Part shown: piece by piece, positions 25,997 to 35,533 of the stretch
Numbering within the stretch: position 1 is the first letter of the stretch
Layout of the letters: each line of letters begins with the position of its first letter
Source of the DNA: Erythrobacter sanguineus
GTDB taxonomy: Bacteria > Pseudomonadota > Alphaproteobacteria > Sphingomonadales > Sphingomonadaceae
Reading direction: 5' to 3'
DNA: 64,000 nucleotides
Assembly: GCF_900143235.1 (NCBI RefSeq)
Contig: NZ_FRDF01000003.1
Coordinates: 40,001-104,000 of the forward strand
Program-made: the position numbers and the translations under genes
Notes under the pieces: generated by a model
Databases searched by the model: none
What the model was told of the DNA's origin: nothing
The model's input: the letters and a program-made list of their open reading frames with translations, nothing else

Positions 25997-26881
25997 TTAA
26001 CCGCTGACGAGCCGCCATTCTTGCGCGTCACAGGTGGCCAGCCCCCTGCGTTGCAGATCGATCAGATGGGCGGTGACGCTCATTTCCGCAGCCCCGATCA
26101 GGCGCGGGTCCAGCCCCTTGTACATATCCGGGATGAAGCCGCTGACGGGCCGGGCACGTTCGCCCAGCAGGCGCAGAATCTGCGCCTCGCGCTGACGGCG
26201 GTGGCCGATCATCCCGCGCACCAGTTGGCGCGGTTTCTCGATCGCGGCGCCGTGGGCGGCATGATAGCGCACGTCATCGCGTGCCATCAGCTTTTCGAGG
26301 CTCGCCATGTAATCGCCCATGTCGCCATCGGGCGGCACGACCACGCTGGTCGACCAGCCCATCACGTGATCGCCGGTGAACAGCGCGCCACTCTCCTCCA
26401 GCGCAAAGCACAGATGGTTCGATGTGTGGCCGGGTGTCGCCACCGCGGTCAGCGTCCAGGCGGTGCCGCGTACCGCTTCACCATCCTCCAGCACGCGGTC
26501 GGGTGCATAGGTGGTGTCGAAACTTTCGTCCGAACGCGGCAGGTCGGTTGCCAGCACCAGCGGCGCGCAGCCGATAATCGGTGCGCCGGTTGCAGCGGCC
26601 AGCGGCGCGGCGGCGGGGGAATGGTCGCGGTGGGTGTGGGTGCACATGATCGCGACGAGTTTGCGCCCGGCGATGGCCGCAATGATCGCTTCGATATGGT
26701 CAGGCTCGTTCGGGCCGGGATCGATCACCGCGCAGTCAGGTCCATCGGCTGTGCCGACCACATAGGTCTGGGTACCGGTGAAGGTGTAGGGTGAAGGATT
26801 GGGAGCGAGCACGCGGTGGACCAGCGGCTCGACTTCTTCGGCAAGGCCCGTGGGCCAGGGTTGCGGAGGGATCGTGACCAT
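25997..26881 (-). CDS. Metallo-beta-lactamase-fold hydrolase (LACTB2-like)
   Basis: About 294 residues from the ATG at 26881 (MVTIPPQPW); a GTG 12 codons earlier is an alternative start. The zinc-binding motif CTHTHRDHSPAA (HxHxDH), the further His in TPGHTSNH and Asp in FTGDHVMGW are all present. A C-terminal winged-helix-like tail with AAEMSVTAHLIDLQRRGL is characteristic of the LACTB2/glyoxalase-II-like subgroup. The substrate is unknown, with nuclease or thioester hydrolysis possible. It is divergent from glpK. Confidence 0.87.
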   Translation of the reverse strand: MVTIPPQPWPTGLAEEVEPLVHRVLAPNPSPYTFTGTQTYVVGTADGPDCAVIDPGPNEPDHIEAIIAAIAGRKLVAIMCTHTHRDHSPAAAPLAAATGAPIIGCAPLVLATDLPRSDESFDTTYAPDRVLEDGEAVRGTAWTLTAVATPGHTSNHLCFALEESGALFTGDHVMGWSTSVVVPPDGDMGDYMASLEKLMARDDVRYHAAHGAAIEKPRQLVRGMIGHRRQREAQILRLLGERARPVSGFIPDMYKGLDPRLIGAAEMSVTAHLIDLQRRGLATCDAQEWRLVSG

Positions 26882-26935
26882 GGGCTTGCATATGGAGTCT
26901 CGCGTGGCAGAAGTCACGCAAGAGAGAGGTAAGGC

Positions 26936-28420
26936 ATGTCAGACTATCTTCTGGTGCTCGATGAAGGCACCACATCGACCCGAGCGATGCTGTTCGCCAG
27001 CGACGGGGTGCTGGTGGCAAGCGCGCAGGCGCCGCTCACCCAGCATTACCCGCAGGCAGGGTGGGTCGAGCACGACCCGCGCGAGATCTGGGACAAGACG
27101 CTGGCCTGCGCGCTGGAGGTGATCCCGAAGGCGGGCGGCGCGGCGATGATTGCGGGGCTCGGCATCACCAACCAGCGCGAGACCGTGGTGGCGTGGGACC
27201 GCGCCACCGGGGAACCGCTGACGCGCGCCATCGTGTGGCAGGACCGCCGCACCGAACCACTGTGTGCGGCGATGCGCGAAGCGGGGCACGAAGACGGCGT
27301 GCAGCAGCGCACCGGCCTGCTGCTTGATCCCTATTTCTCGGGCACCAAGATGCGCTGGATGCTCGACAATGTGCCCGAGGTGAAGGCGGCGGCGGAGCGC
27401 GGCACGCTGGCGTTCGGGACGGTCGAAAGCTGGCTCACCTTCAAGCTTACCGCCGGATCAAGTGGATATGGAGCGCATATCAGCGATGCCAGCAATGCCA
27501 GCCGCACGCTGTTGATGGGGCTGGAGGACGCGCAGTTCGATGAAGGCCTGTGCGATCTGTTCGGCGTGCCCTTGTCTGCGCTGCCCGGCGTGACCGACAT
27601 GGCCGGGCCGCTTGCCATGACCGATCCTTCGCTGTTTGGCTGTGCGATCCCGATCACCGGCATGGCGGGCGATCAGCAGGCGGCAACCATCGGGCAGGCG
27701 TGCCTTGCGCCCGGCCAGACCAAGGCGACCTATGGCACGGGCGCTTTCGTGCTGACCTGCCGGGGCACGGCGATCCCGCGTTCGTCCAACCGCCTGCTGG
27801 GCACGGTGCTGACCCAGATCGACGGCAATCGCACCTATGCCATCGAAGGCTCGGTGTTCGTGGCGGGCAGTCTTGTCCAGTGGCTGCGGGATTCGCTCGG
27901 GATCGTCGATCTCGCCGAGGAGACCGAGGCGCTGGCGCGTTCCATTCCCGATAGTGGCGGAGTGGTGATCGTGCCTGCGCTGGCCGGCCTTGGCGCACCA
28001 CATTGGCGGGCCGATGCGCGCGGGGTGATTGCGGGCCTCAGCTTCGCCAGCGGCAAGGCCGAACTCGCCCGTGCGGCGCTGGAGGCAATGGCGCACCAGA
28101 CGCATGATCTGTGCGCTGCCTTCACCGCCGACGGAGCGCCGTGGAAGACGCTGCGGATCGATGGCGGCATGGCGGCAAACGACTGGATGGCGCAGGATCT
28201 GGCCGATGTGCTGGGGGTTACGGTGGAGCGCCCAGGCTTTGTCGAGACCACCGCGCTGGGCGCGGCGATGCTGGCGGCAACCGGGGCGGGGCTTTACGCC
28301 AGTCTGGATGAGGCGGCGAGCGCGATGCGCGGGCAGCTGGCGCGGTTCGAGCCGGGGATGGATGCGGCGGTGCGCGAAGAACGGCTGGCGCGCTGGAGCA
28401 AAGCGCTGACGGCCGCTTAG
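26936..28420 (+). CDS. glpK: Glycerol kinase GlpK
   Basis: 494 residues, the family's usual length, behind GAGAGAGG. It phosphorylates glycerol to sn-glycerol 3-phosphate. FGGY-kinase blocks are visible: LVLDEGTTSTRAMLF, ITNQRETVVAWDR, GMAGDQQAA, KATYGTGAFVL and RIDGGMAANDWMAQ. No glpF or glpD is adjacent, so glycerol uptake is supplied from elsewhere. It is convergent with rcdA. Confidence 0.96.
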   Translation: MSDYLLVLDEGTTSTRAMLFASDGVLVASAQAPLTQHYPQAGWVEHDPREIWDKTLACALEVIPKAGGAAMIAGLGITNQRETVVAWDRATGEPLTRAIVWQDRRTEPLCAAMREAGHEDGVQQRTGLLLDPYFSGTKMRWMLDNVPEVKAAAERGTLAFGTVESWLTFKLTAGSSGYGAHISDASNASRTLLMGLEDAQFDEGLCDLFGVPLSALPGVTDMAGPLAMTDPSLFGCAIPITGMAGDQQAATIGQACLAPGQTKATYGTGAFVLTCRGTAIPRSSNRLLGTVLTQIDGNRTYAIEGSVFVAGSLVQWLRDSLGIVDLAEETEALARSIPDSGGVVIVPALAGLGAPHWRADARGVIAGLSFASGKAELARAALEAMAHQTHDLCAAFTADGAPWKTLRIDGGMAANDWMAQDLADVLGVTVERPGFVETTALGAAMLAATGAGLYASLDEAASAMRGQLARFEPGMDAAVREERLARWSKALTAA

Positions 28421-28426
28421 GTCAAT

Positions 28427-28897
28427 TTACCCGATATCCCTGAGACGCCCCAGTTCGCGCCCGATGCGTTCCTGAAACGCGCGCGCGGGTGAAGCCATGT
28501 CGAAATGCTGACGCCACGCCTCGTCCAACCGGGCGATGCGCTGATGCAGCCGTTCGGTTTCGGCAATCAGTTCGCGGGTTTCCGGTTCGAGCAGGGCCAG
28601 CTGCGCCTCGTCCGACCCGCGATCGGGCGGCAATGCGCCGTGGAGACGCACCTGATTTTCGCTGAGATCGCCCGAGAATAGTGCGCGCTGGTTGAGCAGC
28701 CACGCCAGCACATGCATCATCCGGGTGGTGGTCTTCAGCCCCTCGGTCGAAAGCGCGAGGCGCATGGAGGCATCCTCGCCGATCTGCGGCTCGCGCGTGC
28801 CGGCGGCGAACACCGCGCGCACCTCGTCAGCGAGGACCAGCGCTTCGGTGTAGAGCGCCTCGATGATCGGGCGGGAAAGATTGGTCGTGCGGGCCAT
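28427..28897 (-). CDS. rcdA: RcdA-family regulator of CtrA degradation (DUF1465)
   Basis: 156 residues from the ATG at 28897 (MARTTNLSRPIIEALYTEAL); 20 upstream codons are poorly family-like. The helical core STEGLKTTTRMMHVLAWLLNQRAL and ERLHQRIARLD matches the RcdA family. RcdA is an adaptor that helps ClpXP degrade CtrA at the G1-S transition in Caulobacter. Assignment is by recognised pattern only, and the role in this organism is inferred. Confidence 0.78.
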   Translation of the reverse strand: MARTTNLSRPIIEALYTEALVLADEVRAVFAAGTREPQIGEDASMRLALSTEGLKTTTRMMHVLAWLLNQRALFSGDLSENQVRLHGALPPDRGSDEAQLALLEPETRELIAETERLHQRIARLDEAWRQHFDMASPARAFQERIGRELGRLRDIG

Positions 28898-29062
28898 GTG
28901 ACCGGAACGATAGGCCGCACGTGCCGCGCTCGCCACACGCACATGGTTACTTTCCAAGTAATTTTTGGTTTTGTCCCGCTGCGGAACAGATTTCAGCCTT
29001 TGCTAACCATCTCTGGTTCGAGCCACCTGCGGTGGCGCAGACCGCCCTCTCCGCTTCCCCAT

Positions 29063-29099
29063 CCGGCCACCACAACATCGTGGTATTATTGGTGGCCGG
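29063..29099. terminator. Strong 10-bp inverted repeat in an intergenic region
   Basis: CCGGCCACCA and TGGTGGCCGG are perfectly complementary around a 17-base loop. The loop and arm edges contain a second pairing option (CCAC with GTGG). It lies between rcdA and the DUF465 gene, with both flanking genes read leftwards. It could be a terminator for the DUF465 transcript, but no clear T-run follows. Confidence 0.4.
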
Positions 29100-29142
29100 G
29101 TCGGGAGGCGGGGCGGGAGGTCTGAGCGCGATCCAAGGCACG

Positions 29143-29352
29143 CTACGCGATGATATCGGGCAGCAGCGTGTCCTCGATGATCGCGATCTGGTCCTTCAGG
29201 CGCAGCTTGCGCTTTTTCAGGCGGGCGATCTGGAGCTGGTCGGCCGATGCGCTGCCGCGCGCGGCCTCGGTCAGGGCGGCGATCGCGGCATCGAGGTCGC
29301 GATGCTCGGTCCTGAGCAATTCGAGCTTTTTGCGGAGCTCCTGCTCGGTCAT
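29143..29352 (-). CDS. DUF465 (YdcH-like) protein
   Basis: 69 residues from the ATG at 29352 (MTEQELRKKLELLRTEHRDLD). It is an all-helical, charged protein with the family pattern of LQIARLKKRKLRLKDQI near the C-terminus. DUF465 proteins are small, widespread in proteobacteria and uncharacterised. A second short DUF465 gene lies about 290 bases to the right on the other strand. Confidence 0.85.
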   Translation of the reverse strand: MTEQELRKKLELLRTEHRDLDAAIAALTEAARGSASADQLQIARLKKRKLRLKDQIAIIEDTLLPDIIA

Positions 29353-29637
29353 GCCTGCCTGTGTTTCCCTTTGATATGCCCGCACCGGGCGTGTCGTTGC
29401 GCGCCCGCGCTACGCGTTCCTGCGCGATTCGATAAGATGGCCTGCGCAATTATTCGCCGCTTTCGCCCGGCAGGCCTTCAACGGCTCGTCTCAGGCGAGC
29501 ACGGATATGGCGATTTACGATGCAGTAGGGCTTTCAAAGCTAGGCTGCTTATGGTTTCAATGAAGCCTGCGGCTCGGCCGCGTCTTTGCCGAGTCGCCTT
29601 TGCGAGGGTGTTCCCCCGCGCGGACAGGAGAACTTAT

Positions 29638-29805
29638 ATGGCATCGACCGCAGTGTCTTCCCACATCCACGCCCTTCAGGCCAAGCATGCCGAGCTCGAC
29701 GAGCGGCTGCATCAGGAGATGACGAGGCCCGTGCCCGACACCGCGACGATTCAGGCTCTCAAGAAGCAGAAGCTGCGATTGAAGGAAGAAATTTCCGGTC
29801 ACTGA
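29638..29805 (+). CDS. Short DUF465 (YdcH-like) protein
   Basis: 55 residues, with ATG preceded by a good ribosome-binding site (ACAGGAGAACTTAT). The pattern IHALQAKHAELDERLHQE followed by IQALKKQKLRLKEEI is the DUF465 helical hairpin, paralogous to its divergent neighbour. The 285 bases between the two genes hold their divergent promoters and no other gene that I can see. Confidence 0.85.
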   Translation: MASTAVSSHIHALQAKHAELDERLHQEMTRPVPDTATIQALKKQKLRLKEEISGH

Positions 29806-29895
29806 CCTTTACATCGGGGCCAGCGCGGTTGCCGGGGCGCGGCGCGGATGATCTGCGCTTTTGCATTTGCGGCGAGGAATGAATAAGCCTGCAAG

Positions 29896-32184
29896 GTGAT
29901 GAGTGCCGCCGCCTCCGCCCGCCAGATTCTTACCCGCCTGACTGAGATCATGGCTTCGCGCCTGCACGCGCAGGGCAAGCTTGATCAGGTGGTCGAGATC
30001 ATCGGTGAATGCCTGTCGAGCGAGGTTTGCTCGATCTATCTCCTGCGCGAGGGCATGCTGGAACTGTTCGCCACCCGCGGACTGAACCAGAGCGCGGTCC
30101 ACGTCACCCGCATGGCCATTGGCGAAGGGCTTACCGGCGCGATCGGGCAGAAGGTGGAAACGCTCAACCTGGCCGAGGCCAAGGCCCATCCCGATTTCCA
30201 GTACCGCCCCGAAACGGGGGAGGAAAAGTTCCACTCCTTTGCCGGGGTGCCGATTGTCTATCGTGAACGTGCGGTGGGCGTGCTTTCGGTTCAGCACATT
30301 GATCCGCGCCGCTACGAGGATGTCGAGATCGAGGCGTTGCAGACCACCGCGATGGTCTTGTCCGAACTGATCGCCAATGCCGAGCTGGTCGATGAAGAAG
30401 AAGCGCGCGGGTTGACCGCCGATCAGACCGGGCCGCAGACCCTTACCGGCCTGACCCTGGTCAAGGGGCTGGGCGCGGGCACGGCGGTCTATCACCAGCC
30501 GCGGGTCGAAATCACGCAGGTCATGGCCGATGATACCGAAGCCGAACGCCAGCGGGTCTATCGCGCCTTCGACCGGATGCGCGAGCAGATCGATACGCTG
30601 GCCAGCCAGGCCGAATTCGGCATCGGCGGCGAGCACGAGGAGGTGCTCGAAACCTACAAGATGTTCGCCTACGACGAAGGCTGGTCGCGCCGCATCAACG
30701 AGGCAATCGATTCCGGCCTGACCGCCGAAGCCGCGATCGAGCGCGTGCAGCAGCATACCCGGATGCGGATGCGCGAGATCGACGATGCGCTGCTGGCTGA
30801 CCGGATGCACGATCTGGAGGATCTGGCCAACCGCCTGCTCCGGATCGTTGCCGGGCAGATCGGCACCGCCGCCTCGCAGGGGCTGCGCCGCGATACCATC
30901 CTGATCGCTCGCAATCTCGGCCCGGCTGAACTGCTGGAATATGACAAGCGGCGGCTGAAGGGCGTGATTCTGGAAGAAGGCTCGCTCACCGCGCATGTGG
31001 TGATCGTAGCCCGCGCCATGAACGTGCCGGTGATCGGGCGGATCAATAATGGCAAGGGCGGCGGCGTTCGCACCACCATCCGCGAGGGTGACGAGATCCT
31101 GCTTGATGCAACGGCGGGCAATGCGATTGTCCGCCCGTTGCCGCAGGTCGCCGAAGCCTTTCGCGCACGCTTTGCCAAGTCGCGCGAGAAGCAGGCGGCC
31201 TATGCAAGCTTGCGCGATGTCGAACCCTTCACCCGCTGCGGCACGCGGATCCAGGTGATGATGAACGCCGGGCTGCGCGACGACATGAGCATGCTGGCGA
31301 TGACCGGCGCGGACGGGGTCGGGCTGTTCCGCACCGAATTCCAGTTCCTCGTGTCCGCCACCTTGCCGCAGCGTGATCGCCAGACCCGGCTTTATCGCGA
31401 TGTGCTGGAGGCGGCCGGCGACAAGCCGGTGATCTTCCGCACGGTCGATATCGGCGGTGACAAGTCGGTGCCCTATCTTGCCTCTGAAATCGCCGCGCAG
31501 GATGAAAACCCGGCGATGGGCTGGCGCGCGTTGCGCCTTGCGCTCGAACGCGAAGGGCTGATGAAGGTGCAGGCCCGATCCTTGCTGGAGGCATCGGCGG
31601 GGCGTTCGCTTTATGTCATGTTCCCGATGGTCAGCGAACCGTGGGAATTCGATGCGGCCAAGGCGGTGTTCGACGAACAGCTCGCCTTCCTCCGGGCCAA
31701 GAAACGGCTGCTGCCCGAATGTATCCATTTCGGCGCGATGCTCGAAGTGCCGGCCCTGGCCGAGATGCTCGACGTGCTGCTGCCACGGCTCAGCTTCCTG
31801 TCGATTGGCACCAATGATCTTACGCAGTTCCTGTTCGCCGCCGACCGCGCCAATCCCAAGCTGGCCGAACGCTATGACTGGCTGAGCCCGTCGATCCTGC
31901 GTTTCCTGCGGCGGGTGATGCAGGCAAGCACGGGCAGCGGCGTCGATGTCGGCGTGTGCGGCGAGATGGGAGGGCGGCGGCTGGAGGCGCTGGCATTGAT
32001 GGGCATCGGCTACCGCCGCCTGTCGATCACGCCCGCCGCGGTCGGCCCGATCAAGGAACTGGTGCGCAAGGTCGATCTGGCCGAATTGACGGCGGCCATG
32101 ACCGGCTGGCTGGCCGAGCCGCAGCGCGATCTGCGTGGGCAATTATCCGACTGGGCAGCGGCGCGCGACATCGAATTTGACTGA
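29896..32184 (+). CDS. ptsP: Phosphoenolpyruvate-protein phosphotransferase PtsP (Enzyme I-Ntr)
   Basis: 762 residues. An N-terminal GAF domain (about 20-165, with MAIGEGLTGAIGQ and FAGVPIVYRERAVGVL) precedes a full Enzyme I. The phospho-His is in EEGSLTAHVVIVARA, the PEP-binding region in TGADGVGLFRTEFQFL, and the C-terminal barrel carries SIGTNDLTQFLFAADR and VCGEMGG. It starts the nitrogen-type phosphorelay to NPr and EIIA-Ntr, which regulates metabolism and K+ homeostasis. The start may be the GTG at 29896 or the adjacent ATG at 29899. Confidence 0.94.
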   Translation: MMSAAASARQILTRLTEIMASRLHAQGKLDQVVEIIGECLSSEVCSIYLLREGMLELFATRGLNQSAVHVTRMAIGEGLTGAIGQKVETLNLAEAKAHPDFQYRPETGEEKFHSFAGVPIVYRERAVGVLSVQHIDPRRYEDVEIEALQTTAMVLSELIANAELVDEEEARGLTADQTGPQTLTGLTLVKGLGAGTAVYHQPRVEITQVMADDTEAERQRVYRAFDRMREQIDTLASQAEFGIGGEHEEVLETYKMFAYDEGWSRRINEAIDSGLTAEAAIERVQQHTRMRMREIDDALLADRMHDLEDLANRLLRIVAGQIGTAASQGLRRDTILIARNLGPAELLEYDKRRLKGVILEEGSLTAHVVIVARAMNVPVIGRINNGKGGGVRTTIREGDEILLDATAGNAIVRPLPQVAEAFRARFAKSREKQAAYASLRDVEPFTRCGTRIQVMMNAGLRDDMSMLAMTGADGVGLFRTEFQFLVSATLPQRDRQTRLYRDVLEAAGDKPVIFRTVDIGGDKSVPYLASEIAAQDENPAMGWRALRLALEREGLMKVQARSLLEASAGRSLYVMFPMVSEPWEFDAAKAVFDEQLAFLRAKKRLLPECIHFGAMLEVPALAEMLDVLLPRLSFLSIGTNDLTQFLFAADRANPKLAERYDWLSPSILRFLRRVMQASTGSGVDVGVCGEMGGRRLEALALMGIGYRRLSITPAAVGPIKELVRKVDLAELTAAMTGWLAEPQRDLRGQLSDWAAARDIEFD

Positions 32185-32327
32185 GGCTTGCGATTGGCCG
32201 TGGCCAGCGCGGGCTGCTTTGTCGATACACCGCTTGACACAGCGGCCTGCGACAGGCTGAATCCTGTTCAAGCGCAATTCACACAGACTAACACAAACGG
32301 CCTCACAAGAAGGCGTGGACCCGGGTC

Positions 32328-33434
32328 ATGGACAGCGAACAGGATATTAGCGCCGAAGAGCCGCAGGACGAGGCCTATGCCGGGGTCGGTGTGCGGCTGC
32401 GTACAGCGCGCGAGGCGGAGCAACTCGAACTTTCGCATATCGCCGCTGAAACCCGGATCCCCATGCGCCATCTCGAAGCGATCGAAGCCGGCGCCTTTTC
32501 CACATTGCCCTCGCGCACTTACGCAATCGGTTTTTCGCGCACTTATGCCCGCGCTGTCGGGCTGGACGAAACAGCGATCGCCGATGAAGTGCGGTTGGAG
32601 CTCGCCGATGGCGGCATGCAGCGCCTCGCTGCGGGATCAGTGATGGAGCCGGGCGATCCGGCCAAGCTGCCTTCCGCCCCGCTGGCGTGGTTCGGTGCCT
32701 TTGCGGCGCTGGTGCTGGCGGTCGGACTGATTGCCTTTTTCAGTTCCCGCTTCGGTGCCGGAACGGGCCCCGCGCCGCTTGTCGCCCCGCTGCAAGACGC
32801 CGCCCCGCTCGTGGTTTCCGCGCGCCCGGAAGCGGCAACTCTCGCGCCGGCCACAGGCGGCGAAGTGGTGTTTACCGCGCTTGATGACGAGGTCTGGGTG
32901 CGCATCTACGAAGAGGGCGGCGAAAGGCTGCTCGAAAAACGGATGGCAAGGGACGAACGCTATGTCCTGCCGGCTGATGCCACGGACCCGCGGATCAATA
33001 CCGGGCGCCCCGATGCGCTGGCGATCACCGTGGACGGCAAAAGTGTTGCACCACTATCCGATATGCCGGTGATGGTTTCGCGGGTGTCGGTCTCGGCCGC
33101 AGCGCTGCTGGCGCGCACCGCTCCGACTGCCGTTACAGTGCCGACTCCCGCATTCACGACCCCTGCGTCCACGGCCTCGGCATCGGTCCGCGCACCTGCT
33201 CCGGCTGTCAGATCATCGCCGTCGCCCGCCGTCACCGCAGCCCGTGCACCTGCTCCGGCAGCGCAGCAGGATGCGGCCCCGCCCGCAGCCCGCCCGGCAC
33301 CCTTGCAGACTATTGCCGAACCTGTGCCCGCCCCTGCGTCCACCACTGTACCCGTCACTGTGCCCGGTGCAATCCCGACCAGCGCTTCCGAAACATCCGT
33401 GGCTGATAGCGGTGAGGATAATTCTGCCGGTTGA
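32328..33434 (+). CDS. RodZ-like helix-turn-helix membrane protein
   Basis: 368 residues. A cytosolic helix-turn-helix (VGVRLRTAREAEQLELSHIA, then MRHLEAIEAG and the YAIGFSRTYAR block typical of RodZ) is followed by one membrane helix (about 123-141). A periplasmic DUF4115-like domain and a long Ala/Pro/Thr-rich tail complete it. RodZ links MreB to the cell-wall elongation machinery. The low-complexity tail probably spans the periplasm. Confidence 0.83.
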   Translation: MDSEQDISAEEPQDEAYAGVGVRLRTAREAEQLELSHIAAETRIPMRHLEAIEAGAFSTLPSRTYAIGFSRTYARAVGLDETAIADEVRLELADGGMQRLAAGSVMEPGDPAKLPSAPLAWFGAFAALVLAVGLIAFFSSRFGAGTGPAPLVAPLQDAAPLVVSARPEAATLAPATGGEVVFTALDDEVWVRIYEEGGERLLEKRMARDERYVLPADATDPRINTGRPDALAITVDGKSVAPLSDMPVMVSRVSVSAAALLARTAPTAVTVPTPAFTTPASTASASVRAPAPAVRSSPSPAVTAARAPAPAAQQDAAPPAARPAPLQTIAEPVPAPASTTVPVTVPGAIPTSASETSVADSGEDNSAG

Positions 33435-33575
33435 ACGCAAGGCATGGCGTTTTCCGGTTGATTAGGGGCTTGCACCCTCTCGACTTGCTCCCTCCGAGGC
33501 TTCAGGGATCGGGGGTGTGTTCATGTGCTCCGCTGCAAGGCGGGGCGGCCATCGAAAAGGAGCCTTTTTCCGAAC

Positions 33576-34508
33576 ATGAAAACCACCTTGTCCAAGCTTC
33601 GTCCGGGTCTGGTGCGCGTCATACTGGTCGCCGCCGTCATGATAGCAGCGCCGGTGCCTGCCTTTGCACAGGACAGCGCTGACGAAGCGCGGCTGCGCAA
33701 GATCGAGGCCGAAGTGCGCGCCTTGCAGCGCAAGGTTTTTCCGGGCGGGGATGCGCGCTTTTTCGAACCGCAGATCACGCCCGGCGCGCAGGCGGCGCGT
33801 GACAGCGGCCAGGTGATGGGGGTGATCCCGCCGGCGACCACTGCGGTCACAGACATCCTCGTGCGGCTCGATACGCTCGAAACGCAGTTGCAGACGCTTA
33901 CCGCGCGGTCCGAAGAACAGGCCAATATGCTCTCCCAGATGGAGACCCGGATCACCGCGCTTGAGGGCGGGCCGGTCAGTCCGCCGCCGATTGATCGTTC
34001 GGAAGTCGCAGGCACAGCAGCCGCGTCCGCCGCTGCCACCCCTCCGCCCGCACCTGTTGCCGAGCCGAGCGCCGAGCGGCTGGTGGCGGTGCAGGCCATT
34101 GCCAAGCCGCAGACCGATGATGCGGGCGATGATGAATATTCCTACGGCTTCCGCCTGTGGAACGCGGGCTTCTATCCCGAAGCGCGCCAGCAGCTTACGC
34201 AATTCGTCGAACAATATCCCGATCATTCGCGCATCAGCTTCGGCCGCAATCTGCTGGGGCGGGCGTTCCTTGACGACAACCTCGCCGAAGAAGCCGCGCG
34301 CTGGTTCCTGCGCAATTACCAGACCGACAAGAACGGTGCGCGCGCGGCCGACAGCCTGCTTTATCTTGCCCAGTCGATGATCGCGATGAAGGACACCCGT
34401 CGCGCCTGCATCGCGCTGGCCGAATTTGGCGAGACCTATCCGCTGATCGCCTCCGGACGGCTGGCCGACGACTATCAGACGAGCCGCGCCAAGGTGACGT
34501 GCAACTAG
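33576..34508 (+). CDS. Tol-Pal associated periplasmic coiled-coil/TPR protein (CpoB/YbgF-like)
   Basis: 310 residues from the ATG at 33576, behind AAAAGGAG. It has a signal peptide ending APVPAFA, an N-terminal coiled coil (EARLRKIEAEVRALQRKVF) and, after a Pro/Ala linker, three tetratricopeptide-type repeats (YSYGFRLWNAGFYPEARQQL..., GRNLLGRAFLDDNLAEEA...). CpoB couples outer-membrane constriction to septal wall synthesis. It overlaps tilS by ten bases. The tol genes themselves are not in the window. Confidence 0.8.
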   Translation: MKTTLSKLRPGLVRVILVAAVMIAAPVPAFAQDSADEARLRKIEAEVRALQRKVFPGGDARFFEPQITPGAQAARDSGQVMGVIPPATTAVTDILVRLDTLETQLQTLTARSEEQANMLSQMETRITALEGGPVSPPPIDRSEVAGTAAASAAATPPPAPVAEPSAERLVAVQAIAKPQTDDAGDDEYSYGFRLWNAGFYPEARQQLTQFVEQYPDHSRISFGRNLLGRAFLDDNLAEEAARWFLRNYQTDKNGARAADSLLYLAQSMIAMKDTRRACIALAEFGETYPLIASGRLADDYQTSRAKVTCN

Positions 34509-35491
34509 CGGCACGTTTTGCCGCCGATCTCGCGGCGCTGTGGCCGGACGAGGAACGCTCCGGCCCGCTGGGGCTGGCGGTTTCGGGCGGGCCCGATAGC
34601 CTTGCGCTGATGTTGCTGGCCCATGCCGCACTGCCGGGCCGGATCGCGGTCGCCAGCATCGATCATGGCCTGCGGCCCGAGGCGGCGGGCGAAGTCGCGC
34701 TGGTCGAGCGGCTGGCGGGTGAGCGCTCCATCCCCTTCTCCGCCTTCACCCTTAGTCCGCAGCCGGGCAACCTCCAGGCGCAGGCACGTGCCGGGCGCTA
34801 TGCGGCGCTGGCCGGGTGGGCGCGGGATGCGGGGCTGGGGGCCATCGCCACCGCGCACCATGCCGATGATCAGGCCGAGACCCTGCTGATGCGGCTGAAC
34901 CGCGGCAGCGGGCTGGCCGGGCTGGCTGGTGTGCGCGCGGTCTCGGTGATCGAAGGCAGCGAGGTCGTTCTGCTGCGCCCGCTGCTCGGCTGGCGCAAGC
35001 CAGAGCTTGAGGCGGTGGTCGAAGCCGCCGGGATCATCCCGGTGCTGGACCCGTCCAATGCCAACCCCGATTTCGAGCGGGCGGCGATGCGCGCGCGGCT
35101 GGCGGCGGCGGCGGACTGGCTTGATCCGGCGCAGCTTGCCAGCAGCGCGGCGCATGTCGCCGAGGGATGGCAGGCGATCGCGTGGTATGCCGAATGCGAC
35201 TGGGACGAGATGGTGGTGCGCGACGATAGCGCGCCGGGGGGCGTGGGCTTTGCCTACCACGCCAATGTGCCGCGTGTCGTTGCGATCGAGACGATCATGC
35301 GCATCATCGCCGAACTGGGCGGCCATGCCACCCGCGCGGAGGCTGCGCGTGCATGGGACCGGTTATGGCAGGGCGAGAACGCCTCTTTGGGCGGCGTGCT
35401 GGCGGTGCCGGGGGTCGAACGGGTGGAGAAGGTCGGCGTGCTGATGCGCGTCTGGCGTTTCCGCCCTGAACCGCCGCGTTCCGTGAACTGA
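34499..35491 (+). CDS. tilS: tRNA(Ile)-lysidine synthase TilS
   Basis: 330 residues from a GTG inside the end of the cpoB-like gene. The PP-loop ATPase motif LAVSGGPDSLALMLL and the SIDHGLR and ATAHHADDQAETLLMRL blocks identify TilS, which converts C34 of tRNA-Ile(CAU) to lysidine. The protein lacks the longer C-terminal domain of E. coli TilS, in keeping with the compact alphaproteobacterial form. In many relatives ftsH follows; here the next gene is a convergent L,D-transpeptidase. Confidence 0.92.
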   Translation: MQLAARFAADLAALWPDEERSGPLGLAVSGGPDSLALMLLAHAALPGRIAVASIDHGLRPEAAGEVALVERLAGERSIPFSAFTLSPQPGNLQAQARAGRYAALAGWARDAGLGAIATAHHADDQAETLLMRLNRGSGLAGLAGVRAVSVIEGSEVVLLRPLLGWRKPELEAVVEAAGIIPVLDPSNANPDFERAAMRARLAAAADWLDPAQLASSAAHVAEGWQAIAWYAECDWDEMVVRDDSAPGGVGFAYHANVPRVVAIETIMRIIAELGGHATRAEAARAWDRLWQGENASLGGVLAVPGVERVEKVGVLMRVWRFRPEPPRSVN

Positions 35492-35533
35492 CCGCGCTGC
35501 CGGGCGGTTTGCGCCGCAGCAGGCGCCCGCAAA

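Noticed and set aside
29809..32142. A 777-codon open frame antisense to ptsP
   Set aside because: Same reason: no recognisable protein pattern, and the sense strand encodes a complete PtsP with all motifs.
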